This document shows positions 1-8,213 of a DNA stretch of 64,000 nucleotides, in pieces. The stretch is from JAFDZW01 sp964404255 (GTDB lineage: Bacteria; Bacteroidota; Ignavibacteria; Palsa-1295). Location: NCBI GenBank assembly GCA_964404255.1, contig CAYOJJ010000008.1:62001-126000 (forward strand). Direction: 5' to 3'. The notes under the pieces were generated by a model that had not been told where the DNA came from, made no database searches, and was given only the letters and a program-made list of their open reading frames with translations. The translations under genes and the position numbers were made by a program. Each line of letters opens with the position of its first letter. Within the stretch, counting starts at the first letter, position 1.

Positions 1-465
1 CCGTTTGGCTACTCGGAATGCTGCCTGTGAGAGCTTCGACATGAACGGCCCGGCGCTTCCAACTTCTTCAGCCAGGCGAAAAGAGTCCTTGATCTGGGTA
101 AATATCTGCTGATCGCCGAATACCTGTGAATCAATACCGGTCGTTACTTCAAACAAATGAAGGATGGCATCGCCATAAGTAAGCTTTGAAAATTGCTCCT
201 GTAACTGGAGCCGTTCTGCAGCGGGGACTTCTTTGAGATCAAAGAGATGGTCGATCAATAGATCGGCATCGCTATGTTCGTTATCGACTCGGGCATAGAT
301 CTCAGAACGGTTACAGGTCGAGATCACCAATGCTTCATCGCTAAGCTGCTCTTTGATCCGGCGCAATAAGGCCTTCGTTTCTTCGGCAGAAAGCGCGACC
401 ATCTCGCGGTACTTGATCGGTACCGAGTGATGAGAAACTCCGACAGCTATCAACCGAGAGGGCAT
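1..465 (-). CDS. hemA: Glutamyl-tRNA reductase, N-terminal part (runs off the window)
   Basis: Reduces glutamyl-tRNA(Glu) to glutamate-1-semialdehyde, the first committed step of C5 tetrapyrrole synthesis. Only the first 155 codons are present; the frame is open to the window edge. The start reads MPSRLIAVGVSHHSVPIKYR, typical of the family, and the catalytic-cysteine motif STCNR follows at about residue 50. Later segments (about residues 100-120) match the conserved substrate-binding part, with GIDSQVFGDQQI. The ATG overlaps the stop codon of the upstream membrane-protein gene as TAATG, so the two are probably translationally coupled. The family is secure; the NADPH-binding and dimerisation domains lie outside the window. 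Confidence 0.95.
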   Translation of the reverse strand, partial: MPSRLIAVGVSHHSVPIKYREMVALSAEETKALLRRIKEQLSDEALVISTCNRSEIYARVDNEHSDADLLIDHLFDLKEVPAAERLQLQEQFSKLTYGDAILHLFEVTTGIDSQVFGDQQIFTQIKDSFRLAEEVGSAGPFMSKLSQAAFRVAKR

Positions 466-1310
466 TAGAGGAAGCGATGGTATTCGGTTACAAAACTATT
501 AATGACCGTCATCGAAAGCAGTGTCAGGGCATAGCCGGACATCCAGAAGAGCACCAGTTTACGGCCTTCAATCCTTGCAAATTTTCGCAGCAGCAAGGTA
601 ATCCCAAAGACTAACCAGATAAGCAAGGTCGCGATCGTCTTCGGATCGGTAAAATATTGAGAAGCTTCCGAAGCAGTAAAATTCTTTTCTATCAACAAAA
701 AGCCGAACAAAATAGAGATACTTAGGAAGATGAATCCGACGAGCAATGCGCGTACGCCATAGCGTTCGAGCCGGGATAAACTGGGGACTTCGTTAAAGAG
801 CGAGCCGTAATTATTTTTTTTAATAAGACGGAACAGCAACAGATATAGTGAACCGTAGATCGTTGAAAGTGTCAGGGCTGCATAACCGAATACCGATGCT
901 GCTACGTGAATATTGAACGATGGCGCAAGAAAGATAGGATTTGGCTCGCTTGCCCCCTGACTCCATAGGCCGATCGACGAAGCCAGTTGAAATAAAAAAG
1001 AGACGCAGATCACCAGTAATCCCGTTGCACCGAAACGGGTATCCGGCCGCACTTCAACTATCAAATAGGTAGTCAGCAGTGTAAAAGCTACGAGGCTAAA
1101 TATCTCAGGCGCTGTTGTCAGCAGGCAGTGGCCTGTCGTTATAGTATAGGTGCCAATAAAAAAGGCATGGAAGATGCCGGTCACAACCGTAAGCCAGTAC
1201 ATTGTAGAAGAGAAGAGTTCTTTTTTAGTAAAGAACAATGCTCCGCACAGCACAAGCAGTCCATAGAGGATGGTTATAACCAAGAGAAAAATACCGTTTC
1301 CGGTTTGCAT
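465..1310 (-). CDS. HemX/CcsA-type cytochrome c assembly membrane protein
   Basis: A 281-residue integral membrane protein with about eight hydrophobic segments. It has the CcsA/HemX pattern: a conserved His in a loop (NIHVAASVFGYAAL, about residues 145-158) followed by a helix rich in small residues, and another His near residue 60. Relatives next to hemA are called HemX and are thought to affect GluTR levels; CcsA relatives handle haem for cytochrome c maturation. It lies directly before hemA with a 1-nt TAATG overlap, which favours the HemX role. The exact role cannot be settled from sequence, because no CcsB or other cytochrome c maturation gene is in view. Confidence 0.8.
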   Translation of the reverse strand: MQTGNGIFLLVITILYGLLVLCGALFFTKKELFSSTMYWLTVVTGIFHAFFIGTYTITTGHCLLTTAPEIFSLVAFTLLTTYLIVEVRPDTRFGATGLLVICVSFLFQLASSIGLWSQGASEPNPIFLAPSFNIHVAASVFGYAALTLSTIYGSLYLLLFRLIKKNNYGSLFNEVPSLSRLERYGVRALLVGFIFLSISILFGFLLIEKNFTASEASQYFTDPKTIATLLIWLVFGITLLLRKFARIEGRKLVLFWMSGYALTLLSMTVINSFVTEYHRFL

Positions 1311-1348
1311 CGATGTTAAAACACGGATCGGTACTCAATCATTTCTAC

Positions 1349-2368
1349 TCAGGACTTTATCCAGCCTTTTTCGATCATATATTCCGCGATCTGTATTGCG
1401 TCAAGAGCAGCACCTTTTCTGAGTTGATCGCCGCTTACAAAGATGTCAATTGCTTTGGGATTGCTGAGGTCATTGCGAATTCTGCCAACCAGGACATCAT
1501 CGCCACCCGACGCTTCTAATGGCATAGGAAAGTGATTAGCAGCTCTATCATCAACAAGCTTCACTCCCTTAGCTTTGGAAATAGCCTCACGGATAGATTC
1601 TAAAGAAGGACGCTCACCCTTAAATTCAATATTAATACTTTCAGAATGAGCACGCTGAACCGGTACTCGAACACAAGTGGCGGTGATAGAAATAGTATCA
1701 TCATGAAGGATCTTCTTCGATTCGTGGATGACTTTCCACTCTTCGCCATTATAGCCATGTTCGTTGATCTCAGTGTTGTGGCTAAAAAGATTATAAACGA
1801 TCTGATAGGGGAATACCGATACTGTCGGAGTTTTGCCTTCGGCAACTTCCTCTGTTTGATGCACTAATTCATCCAATGCTTTTGCACCGGCGCCACTTAC
1901 AGCCTGATAGGTCGAAACAACGATACGATTAATGGGAGCAACCAGTCTGATCGGATGCACGGCCATGAGCATAACAATGGCCGAGCAGTTTGGGACGGCA
2001 ATTACTCCGTTATGACCTTTGCAATCTTCTCCGTTGATCTCAGGAATAACCAGCGGCACATCGCTATCCATACGATAGGCTGAGGAGTTATCGATAATCA
2101 GGCATCCTGCTTCTTTTGCTGCAGCGCGGAATTGCTTGGTTATAGAACTACCGGCGCTGAAGAGAGCAATGTCAAGATCTTTGAAAATGTCATTGGTAGT
2201 AGCTTCAATAACAAGGTCTTTACCTTTATGCTTAATAACTTTTCCGGCAGAGCGCTCACTGGCAAAAGCGCGAAGTGAGTCATACGGAAAATTACGTTCG
2301 GCTAATATTTTGAACATTTCAGTGCCAACGGCACCAGTTGCTCCAACAACACCAAGTCTGATTCCCAT
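1349..2368 (-). CDS. asd: Aspartate-semialdehyde dehydrogenase
   Basis: Reduces aspartyl-4-phosphate to aspartate-4-semialdehyde with NADPH, the branch point to lysine/diaminopimelate, threonine and methionine. The 339-residue length is normal for the family. The N-terminal nucleotide-binding start is RLGVVGATGAVGTEMFKIL, the catalytic cysteine lies in VPNCSAIVMLMAVHPI at about residue 127, and a conserved C-terminal segment reads EASGGDDVLVGRIRND. It lies 7 nt after lysA, so the two form a lysine/diaminopimelate block that also supplies peptidoglycan precursor. A 38-nt gap separates it from the HemX-like gene downstream. Confidence 0.97.
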   Translation of the reverse strand: MGIRLGVVGATGAVGTEMFKILAERNFPYDSLRAFASERSAGKVIKHKGKDLVIEATTNDIFKDLDIALFSAGSSITKQFRAAAKEAGCLIIDNSSAYRMDSDVPLVIPEINGEDCKGHNGVIAVPNCSAIVMLMAVHPIRLVAPINRIVVSTYQAVSGAGAKALDELVHQTEEVAEGKTPTVSVFPYQIVYNLFSHNTEINEHGYNGEEWKVIHESKKILHDDTISITATCVRVPVQRAHSESINIEFKGERPSLESIREAISKAKGVKLVDDRAANHFPMPLEASGGDDVLVGRIRNDLSNPKAIDIFVSGDQLRKGAALDAIQIAEYMIEKGWIKS

Positions 2369-2375
2369 AGTACGG

Positions 2376-3671
2376 TTAAATGATTTCTTCTATCGTTTGA
2401 CGACGGCGGATAACACTTACACTGTCGCCATCGACTAACACTTCTGCAGCTCTCGGACGCAGATTATAATTCGATGAGAGTACAAATCCATAAGCGCCTG
2501 CACAGCAGATCGCAATATACTCACCGGATCGAACGGAATAGAACGTTCGATCGAGTGCAAAAAAATCTCCGGTTTCGCAAATTGGTCCAACAATACTGGT
2601 GGTGATCCAGTCTCGCTGTTCACTGATATTCGCCGGTACGATCTGATGATATGCTTTATATAAGCTTGGGCGGATCAGATCATTCATTGCTGCATCGACA
2701 ATCGCAAACGTGCGCTTCGGATTGGCTTTGGTATATAATACTTCGCTTAGTAAAACACAACTATCACCGACTATTGCTCGTCCCGGTTCGATGCAAAGTT
2801 TAACTCCCAGTCCTTCGAACAACTCTGAAGTTTTTGTAAAGAACTCATCGAACGATATTGAATCGCTGGTTTGGTTGGAATGCTCTTTCAGCCGCTGATC
2901 GGAAATGACATTATGGTATTGAATGCCTTGCCCACCACCAAGATTTAGATAGGAAAGGGTTAATCCTTGCTGAGTGCGAAGTAGATCGGTTACGGCCCTG
3001 ATGGAGCGAGCTGCTTCAACATAGGGAGCGATATCTAATAGCTGCGAGCCAATATGCATATGCAGGCCGATCACGGAAACCATATCCGAATGAAAGCCCG
3101 CAAGCATCTTTGGTACGTCGTTTATATCGATACCGAATTTATTTTCCAGTAATCCGGTGGATATATAGGGATGAGTTTTAGCATCGACATGAGGATTCAC
3201 CCGAATCATTACCTTGGCCTTAGTCCCGAGCGTCGATGCTATTGAGGCAATAAGTTCAAGCTCCTGCTGGCTTTCGACGACAATAGCCTTGATATTCTTT
3301 ATAATGGCCAGCTCGATCTCCACGCGGGTTTTACCAGGTCCATCGAAGGATATTTGTTCGGCAGGGAAGCCCGCTTTTAACGCGGCCAGTAATTCACCAC
3401 CACTAACAACGGAAGCACCGAATCCTGCCGATGCGATCATCTGTAAGATGACAGGATTGGAATTTGCTTTTACGGCATAGGATAGATCCCAGGCTCTGCT
3501 AGAGCGGGTCGCAGCTTCTTTTATGGTAGAGATGTTGTGTTCAAGTCTTGCTTTCGAATAGACAAAAAGAGGACTGCCGTACTCTTGTGCTAAAGAAGAG
3601 ACGGCAATAGACTCGCAGAATAATTCGCCTTGCGCTGAATAAGAAAAAGGGTAGGGTGTCACGTCGGTCAC
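2376..3671 (-). CDS. lysA: Diaminopimelate decarboxylase
   Basis: PLP enzyme that decarboxylates meso-diaminopimelate to L-lysine, the last step of lysine synthesis. It has 431 residues. The PLP lysine is in YAVKANSNP (Lys68). Further signatures are HMHIGSQ, the phosphate-binding LGGGQGI, EPGRAIVG, and CETGDFFA near the C terminus that supplies the active-site Cys and Glu from the partner subunit. The start is GTG, 3 nt after the stop of the VOC-family gene; no better ATG exists nearby and the following residues already align with family N termini. The tight spacing implies translational coupling. Confidence 0.97.
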   Translation of the reverse strand: MTDVTPYPFSYSAQGELFCESIAVSSLAQEYGSPLFVYSKARLEHNISTIKEAATRSSRAWDLSYAVKANSNPVILQMIASAGFGASVVSGGELLAALKAGFPAEQISFDGPGKTRVEIELAIIKNIKAIVVESQQELELIASIASTLGTKAKVMIRVNPHVDAKTHPYISTGLLENKFGIDINDVPKMLAGFHSDMVSVIGLHMHIGSQLLDIAPYVEAARSIRAVTDLLRTQQGLTLSYLNLGGGQGIQYHNVISDQRLKEHSNQTSDSISFDEFFTKTSELFEGLGVKLCIEPGRAIVGDSCVLLSEVLYTKANPKRTFAIVDAAMNDLIRPSLYKAYHQIVPANISEQRDWITTSIVGPICETGDFFALDRTFYSVRSGEYIAICCAGAYGFVLSSNYNLRPRAAEVLVDGDSVSVIRRRQTIEEII

Positions 3672-3674
3672 TTC

Positions 3675-4127
3675 TTATTTACTTGTTATCTCTTCTGCTA
3701 ATCCAACAAGAATTCCTTCGGCGCCACGAATGTAGCAAAGCCGGTAGGAGTTCTGATATTGAACGATCTCACCTACTAACTGTGCTCCCTGTTTAAGAAG
3801 CCGAGCTACCAACTCATCGATATTTTCAACGGCGAACATTACTCGCAGATAGCCCAGTGAATTTACAGGAGCAGTTCGATGATCTGAGACAGTAGGTGGA
3901 GTAAGAAATCGTGATAACTCGATACGGTTATGGCCATCGGGAGTTACCATCATAGCAATTTCCACTTGCTGGGAAGGTAGGCCGGTAACTTTGCCGGACC
4001 ATTCTCCTTCGATCATAGCGCGACCTTCAAGCCTCAGACCTATCTCGGAAAAGAAAGCAATAACGTCATCGAGGAATTCAACCACGATGCCTACGTTATC
4101 CATTCGTAACAATTTGCTTTCTGCCAT
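3675..4127 (-). CDS. VOC (glyoxalase/bleomycin-resistance) superfamily protein
   Basis: A 150-residue protein with two beta-alpha-beta-beta-beta modules of the vicinal oxygen chelate fold: about residues 5-75 (LRMDNVGIVVEFLDDVIAFF) and 90-147 (YLRVMFAVENIDELVARLLK). VOC proteins usually bind a divalent metal through His and Glu, but the substrate cannot be told from sequence. It sits between serS and lysA, 3 nt before lysA, yet nothing in lysine synthesis is known to need it. It could be a lyase or a binding protein. Fold assignment is good; function is unknown. Confidence 0.8.
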   Translation of the reverse strand: MAESKLLRMDNVGIVVEFLDDVIAFFSEIGLRLEGRAMIEGEWSGKVTGLPSQQVEIAMMVTPDGHNRIELSRFLTPPTVSDHRTAPVNSLGYLRVMFAVENIDELVARLLKQGAQLVGEIVQYQNSYRLCYIRGAEGILVGLAEEITSK

Positions 4128-4202
4128 TATTTGGTAAGATGCATCGGTGCCCGTTAGTAAACCAACATAGCATCTAATCTATATAGCTCGAAGAAATATC
4201 TA

Positions 4203-5483
4203 TTAAGAAATGCTTGTGAAGGAGAGATATGGATGCAGTGCCTTCGGCATCGTGATCGAGCCATCGGGCTGCTGATGATGCTCGAGTATTGCCACCATCA
4301 AGCGGCTTGTTGCGAGTGCGCTGCCATTGAGCGTATGTAAAAACTCCGGTTTCGATTTTGCATCGCGTTTGAAACGGATGTTCGCCCGACGAGCCTGGAA
4401 AGCCTCATAGTTAGAACAACTGGAAGCTTCAAGCCAGGTACCTTCGATAGGAGCCCATACTTCAAGATCGTACGTCTTTGCATTTGAAAATCCGGTATCA
4501 CCATCGCATAGAAGTAAGCGGCGATAGGGAATCTCGAGTAATTCAAGAATACGCTCGGCATCGGCCGTGAGCGATTCATGCTCTTCGTAGCTTGTTTCCG
4601 GCAAGGCGAATTTTACCAGCTCTACTTTATTAAACTCATGGACACGGAGGAAGCCGCGGGTGTCTTTACCATACGATCCGGCCTCGCGTCGGAAGCAGGC
4701 ACTGAAACCAACATATTTGATCGGTAATTCTTCTAGCTTTAATACTTCATCGCGAAAGATATTAGTGATCGGCACTTCTGCTGTCGGAATAGCATATAGC
4801 TCATCTTCCGGCATGTAATAAACCTGATCGCCAAACTTCGGCAGGTTACCGGTACCACGTAACGAAGCTTTATTGACAAACAGAGGAGGAAGAATCTCAG
4901 AATACCCATGTGAGTTGGCATGGGTATCGATCATAAAATTTAGTAGTGCGCGCTCAAGGGCTGCACCGCGTCCAGTATAAAGTGGGAAGCCAGCGCCGGC
5001 GATCTTTGCGCCACGCTGGAAATCAAAGAGGCCATACTTAGCAGCAACTTCTAAATGGTCCATCCCCGATTTTTTAGTAAAAGGATTTTGTACCGATTCG
5101 GGAGCCCAGCGCTTTACTTCAACATTATCGGAAGCATCTTTTCCTTTGGGTACCGATTCATGGGGGAGGTTGGGGATAGTATCGAGCAGATGATTCAATT
5201 CCTCTTCGACGGCACGAAGCTCATGATCGAGCGAGGTGATCTCATCGCTGACGACTTTCATCTCGGCAATGACATCGTCCGCATTCTCTTTATTCTTTTT
5301 TAAGCGGGCGACTTCATCCGAAACGGTATTACGCTTATTCTTGAGGACATCGACCCGGCCGATGATTGCACGGCGGTCAGAATCGAGCTCGAGCACCCTG
5401 TCTAAGACATTGTCACCTCGTTTGGCAACAATGGCGGCACGTACACGATCGGTTTCTTCGCGGATAACTTTAATATCAAGCAT
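4203..5483 (-). CDS. serS: Seryl-tRNA synthetase
   Basis: Class II synthetase that charges tRNA(Ser) and tRNA(Sec) with serine. The 426-residue length is typical. The N-terminal antiparallel coiled coil that grips the tRNA long variable arm spans about residues 25-105. The catalytic core carries motif 2 (CFRREAGSYGKDTRGFLRVH) and motif 3 (NGSALATSRLMVAILEHHQQ). It is the first gene of the minus-strand group that continues to hemA and is divergent from tuf across a 406-nt gap. It is followed by a 75-nt gap before the VOC-family gene. Confidence 0.98.
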   Translation of the reverse strand: MLDIKVIREETDRVRAAIVAKRGDNVLDRVLELDSDRRAIIGRVDVLKNKRNTVSDEVARLKKNKENADDVIAEMKVVSDEITSLDHELRAVEEELNHLLDTIPNLPHESVPKGKDASDNVEVKRWAPESVQNPFTKKSGMDHLEVAAKYGLFDFQRGAKIAGAGFPLYTGRGAALERALLNFMIDTHANSHGYSEILPPLFVNKASLRGTGNLPKFGDQVYYMPEDELYAIPTAEVPITNIFRDEVLKLEELPIKYVGFSACFRREAGSYGKDTRGFLRVHEFNKVELVKFALPETSYEEHESLTADAERILELLEIPYRRLLLCDGDTGFSNAKTYDLEVWAPIEGTWLEASSCSNYEAFQARRANIRFKRDAKSKPEFLHTLNGSALATSRLMVAILEHHQQPDGSITMPKALHPYLSFTSIS

Positions 5484-5889
5484 ACTACAGGATGAATATA
5501 ATTCGATTGAGGGCTTTCAACACTAATTTCTTCTATTATGCTCCGATGTGGCGATATTTGAGTCTTTTGGTGGGGATAGTGGGGTAAAATATACAAAATC
5601 ATGTATTAATGGAAACTCTTAGTAGCAAAAACCGGTTATCACCTCGCTCCAATAAAGGAGCACCTTGTTCGCCTCTGCAATCCGGAAGCGTTTATGGGTA
5701 AACGAACTGCTTAATAATCAAGTAGATACGTGCCCTACTAATTCACTACCGAGCGCGAAGCAAGCGAACTTCAGGCTGCAAAGCCTACTCAAGCGTAAAG
5801 CACAATTTTTAAGTAAAACCTTCGCAGACGGGAATGGAGTAATCCAAACTCGATGCGGTAATTTCACTTTTATTTTCTGGTAGACGACA
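5484..5889. other. serS-tuf divergent intergenic region with long tuf leader
   Basis: This 406-nt stretch separates the divergent serS and tuf genes and holds no convincing gene. It contains a candidate tuf promoter near 5567-5595, a GCTCC/GGAGC hairpin at 5646-5661, and a small hairpin closed by a GCAA tetraloop at 5773-5786. If the promoter is right, the tuf transcript has an untranslated leader of nearly 290 nt. I do not recognise a known riboswitch or r-protein binding element. A 72-codon open frame at 5665-5883 lacks a ribosome binding site and resembles nothing. Confidence 0.6.
5567..5595 (+). promoter_or_regulatory. Candidate sigma-70-like promoter for tuf
   Basis: A -35-like TTGGTG (5567-5572) and a -10-like TATACA (5590-5595) are separated by 17 nt, facing tuf. 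The overlapping TAAAAT at 5585-5590 is an alternative -10. The assignment rests on motif and position only; no other good pair is obvious nearer to tuf. Confidence 0.35.
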
Positions 5890-7098
5890 ATGGCTAAAGA
5901 GAAATTTGAACGGAATAAACCGCACGTCAATATTGGTACGATCGGACACGTCGATCATGGTAAAACGACCTTGACGGCTGCCATCACCATGGCGCTTGCG
6001 AAGAAGACGACTGGAGTCCAGGTTCGCTCTTTCGATTCTATCGATAACGCTCCTGAAGAAAAAGCACGTGGTATCACAATTGCTACCGCGCACGTAGAGT
6101 ACGAGACGGAAAACCGCCACTATGCTCACGTCGATTGCCCAGGCCACGCTGACTATGTGAAGAACATGATCACCGGTGCTGCCCAGATGGACGGCGCCAT
6201 TCTCGTCTGTGCTGCTACCGATGGCCCGATGCCGCAGACCCGTGAGCATATCCTTCTTGCTCGTCAGGTTGGTGTGCCGCGTATCGTAGTATTCTTGAAC
6301 AAGTGTGATATTGCTGATCCGGAACTTCTCGAGCTCGTTGAACTCGAACTCCGTGAGCTCCTCAGCAAGTATGAATTCCCGGGCGATGATACCCCGATCA
6401 TTCGTGGTTCTGCTCTTCAGGCCCTCAATGCAGGTTCTGAGCCAGGTGCTGGTACCGACGATCCGCGTTTACAGTGCATCTATGAATTGATGGATGCTGT
6501 CGATACCTTCATCCCGACCCCGGCTCGTGACGTTGATAAGCCGTTCTTGATGTCGGTTGAAGACGTCTTCTCGATCACCGGTCGTGGTACCGTAGGTACG
6601 GGCCGTGTTGAGCGTGGTCGTGTTAAAGTCGGTGACGAAATCGAACTCGTTGGTCTTGGCCATCAGAAGAAATCGGTTGTTACCGGTGTTGAAATGTTCC
6701 GCAAGGAAATGGATGAAGCAATGGCCGGTGATAACATCGGTATTCTTCTCCGCGGTGTTGAAAAGAATGATATCGAGCGCGGTATGGTTGTCGCCAAGCC
6801 GGGTTCTATCACCCCGCACACCAATTTCTCTGCAAAAGTTTACGTTCTTACCAAAGAAGAAGGTGGTCGTCACACCCCGTTCTTCAATGGATACCGCCCG
6901 CAGTTCTATTTCCGTACGACCGACGTAACGGGTGTTGCAACCCTTCCGACCGGCACGGACATGGTTATGCCTGGCGATAACGTCGAAATGACTATCGAGC
7001 TCATCACGCCGATCGCTATGGAAGAAGGTCTTCGCTTCGCTATCCGCGAAGGCGGCCGCACCGTAGGTTCGGGCGTTGTCGATAAGATCACGAAATAA
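5890..7098 (+). CDS. tuf: Elongation factor Tu
   Basis: GTPase that delivers aminoacyl-tRNA to the ribosomal A site. The 402 residues comprise the G domain (P-loop GHVDHGKTTL, switch I RGITIATAHVEYE, DCPGHADYVKNMITGAAQMD, NKCD) and two beta-barrel domains ending in GSGVVDKITK. A short insertion around residues 180-195 (NAGSEPGAGTDDPRLQC) lies just after the GSAL motif of the G domain. Codon use looks strongly selected, as expected for a very abundant protein. It precedes the S10 operon but is separated from rpsJ by a strong hairpin, so much of its transcript may end there. Confidence 0.99.
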   Translation: MAKEKFERNKPHVNIGTIGHVDHGKTTLTAAITMALAKKTTGVQVRSFDSIDNAPEEKARGITIATAHVEYETENRHYAHVDCPGHADYVKNMITGAAQMDGAILVCAATDGPMPQTREHILLARQVGVPRIVVFLNKCDIADPELLELVELELRELLSKYEFPGDDTPIIRGSALQALNAGSEPGAGTDDPRLQCIYELMDAVDTFIPTPARDVDKPFLMSVEDVFSITGRGTVGTGRVERGRVKVGDEIELVGLGHQKKSVVTGVEMFRKEMDEAMAGDNIGILLRGVEKNDIERGMVVAKPGSITPHTNFSAKVYVLTKEEGGRHTPFFNGYRPQFYFRTTDVTGVATLPTGTDMVMPGDNVEMTIELITPIAMEEGLRFAIREGGRTVGSGVVDKITK

Positions 7099-7104
7099 CT
7101 TGTC

Positions 7105-7152
7105 GAAGCGCACCTCTAAGAACATAGAGGTGCGCTTCTTCTTTTGTTCTTT
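7105..7152 (+). terminator. Intrinsic terminator or attenuator between tuf and rpsJ
   Basis: A perfect 13-bp inverted repeat pairs GAAGCGCACCTCT (7105-7117) with AGAGGTGCGCTTC (7126-7138), loop of 8 nt, followed by a T-rich run to about 7152. Only about 27 nt remain before rpsJ and I see no strong promoter there, so read-through into the S10 operon is likely. Confidence 0.88.
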
Positions 7153-7179
7153 CTCAAATCAAGCGCTGTTACATAGCAC

Positions 7180-7482
7180 ATGCAAAAGATTCGAATAAAG
7201 CTGAAATCCTACGATCATAATCTGATCGATAAGTCAGCCGAAAAGATCATCCGTACTGTTAAGCCGACCGGCTGCGTTGTCTCCGGTCCGATTCCGCTTC
7301 CGACCAGGAAATCTACGTACACGGTAAATCGCTCACCACACGTAGATAAGAAGAGCCGCGAACAGTTCGAGCTTCGCGCCCACAAGCGTTTGATTGATAT
7401 TCTCAATTCCAATAGCCGCACCGTCGATGCGTTGATGAAGCTGGAACTTCCCGCTGGTGTAGAAGTTGAGATCAAGGTCTAA
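7180..7482 (+). CDS. rpsJ: 30S ribosomal protein S10
   Basis: Small-subunit head protein that also partners NusB in rRNA antitermination. The 100-residue protein shows the conserved RIKLKSYDHNLID start and the loop/helix segment SREQFELRAHKRLIDI. It is the first gene of the S10 operon and lies just downstream of the tuf hairpin. The spacer to rplC is 74 nt, long compared with the rest of the operon. Confidence 0.99.
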   Translation: MQKIRIKLKSYDHNLIDKSAEKIIRTVKPTGCVVSGPIPLPTRKSTYTVNRSPHVDKKSREQFELRAHKRLIDILNSNSRTVDALMKLELPAGVEVEIKV

Positions 7483-7556
7483 CAGATCGTTTAGACAATC
7501 GTGTAATTAACTAAAAGTGTTGCCGGTGAAAGCCGGATTAGTTGCGTAGGAAAATT

Positions 7557-8192
7557 ATGAGCGCATTGCTTGGAAAAAAAGTAGGGATGACCGGAGTTTT
7601 CGACGAAGAGGGACAGTATGTTCCTGTGACCGTCGTTGAGCTTGGTCCTAACTACGTTACGCAGATCAAGACAAAAGCAAACGACGGATACGATGCCGTG
7701 CAGCTTGGCTACGATGAGAAGCCGGAACGCACGACCAATTCTCCGCTCAAAGGCCACTTTGAGAAGGCGAGTACCCCGACGCTTCGCTTTGTTCGCGAGA
7801 TCCGCTCCTTTGACAATGAACAAGTGTCGGGCCTCAAGGCCGGTTCGGTACTGAAAGTATCCGATGTCTTTCATGAGGGCGATACCATTCATGTGGTGAG
7901 CACTTCTAAAGGTCGTGGCTTTCAGGGTGTTGTAAAGCGCCACCACTTCGGTGGTGTCGGTTCGACAACTCACGGCCAATCGGATCGCGTTCGTGCTCCA
8001 GGTTCTATCGGTGCATCGAGCTATCCGTCCCGCGTTTTCAAAGGACAGCGTATGGCCGGTCGTATGGGTGGTGATCAGGTAACGACCCGCAATTTGCAAA
8101 TCGTCCGCATCATTCCCGAGCAGAATCTGATTTTGGTGAAAGGCTCGTTTGCCGGTGCCAAGAATCAATTTGTAAAAGTGGTAAAAGGATAA
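7557..8192 (+). CDS. rplC: 50S ribosomal protein L3
   Basis: Early-assembly large-subunit protein whose central loop reaches the peptidyl-transferase centre. The start is set at the ATG of MSALLGKKVGMTG, preceded by an AGGA-type ribosome binding site; an in-frame TTG at 7542 would add five residues but has poorer context. The product has 211 residues. The loop motif GQSDRVRAPGSIGASSYPSR (about residues 145-164) and GQRMAGRMGG are clear. Confidence 0.98.
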   Translation: MSALLGKKVGMTGVFDEEGQYVPVTVVELGPNYVTQIKTKANDGYDAVQLGYDEKPERTTNSPLKGHFEKASTPTLRFVREIRSFDNEQVSGLKAGSVLKVSDVFHEGDTIHVVSTSKGRGFQGVVKRHHFGGVGSTTHGQSDRVRAPGSIGASSYPSRVFKGQRMAGRMGGDQVTTRNLQIVRIIPEQNLILVKGSFAGAKNQFVKVVKG

Positions 8193-8213
8193 GAACCAGA
8201 GTATCGCACAGCC

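Noticed and set aside
5665..5883. 72-codon open frame just before tuf on the plus strand
   Set aside because: No ribosome binding site, no recognisable domain, and a composition like the non-coding leader; an equally long frame exists on the other strand.
5484..5889. A tRNA or riboswitch in the serS-tuf gap
   Set aside because: The hairpins present are short and do not build a cloverleaf or any riboswitch fold I recognise.
6469..7125. 218-codon frame antisense to tuf
   Set aside because: A by-product of the strongly biased codons of tuf; no start context and no family resemblance.
7491..8168. 225-codon frame antisense to rplC
   Set aside because: Mirrors the rplC coding bias; no independent evidence of expression.
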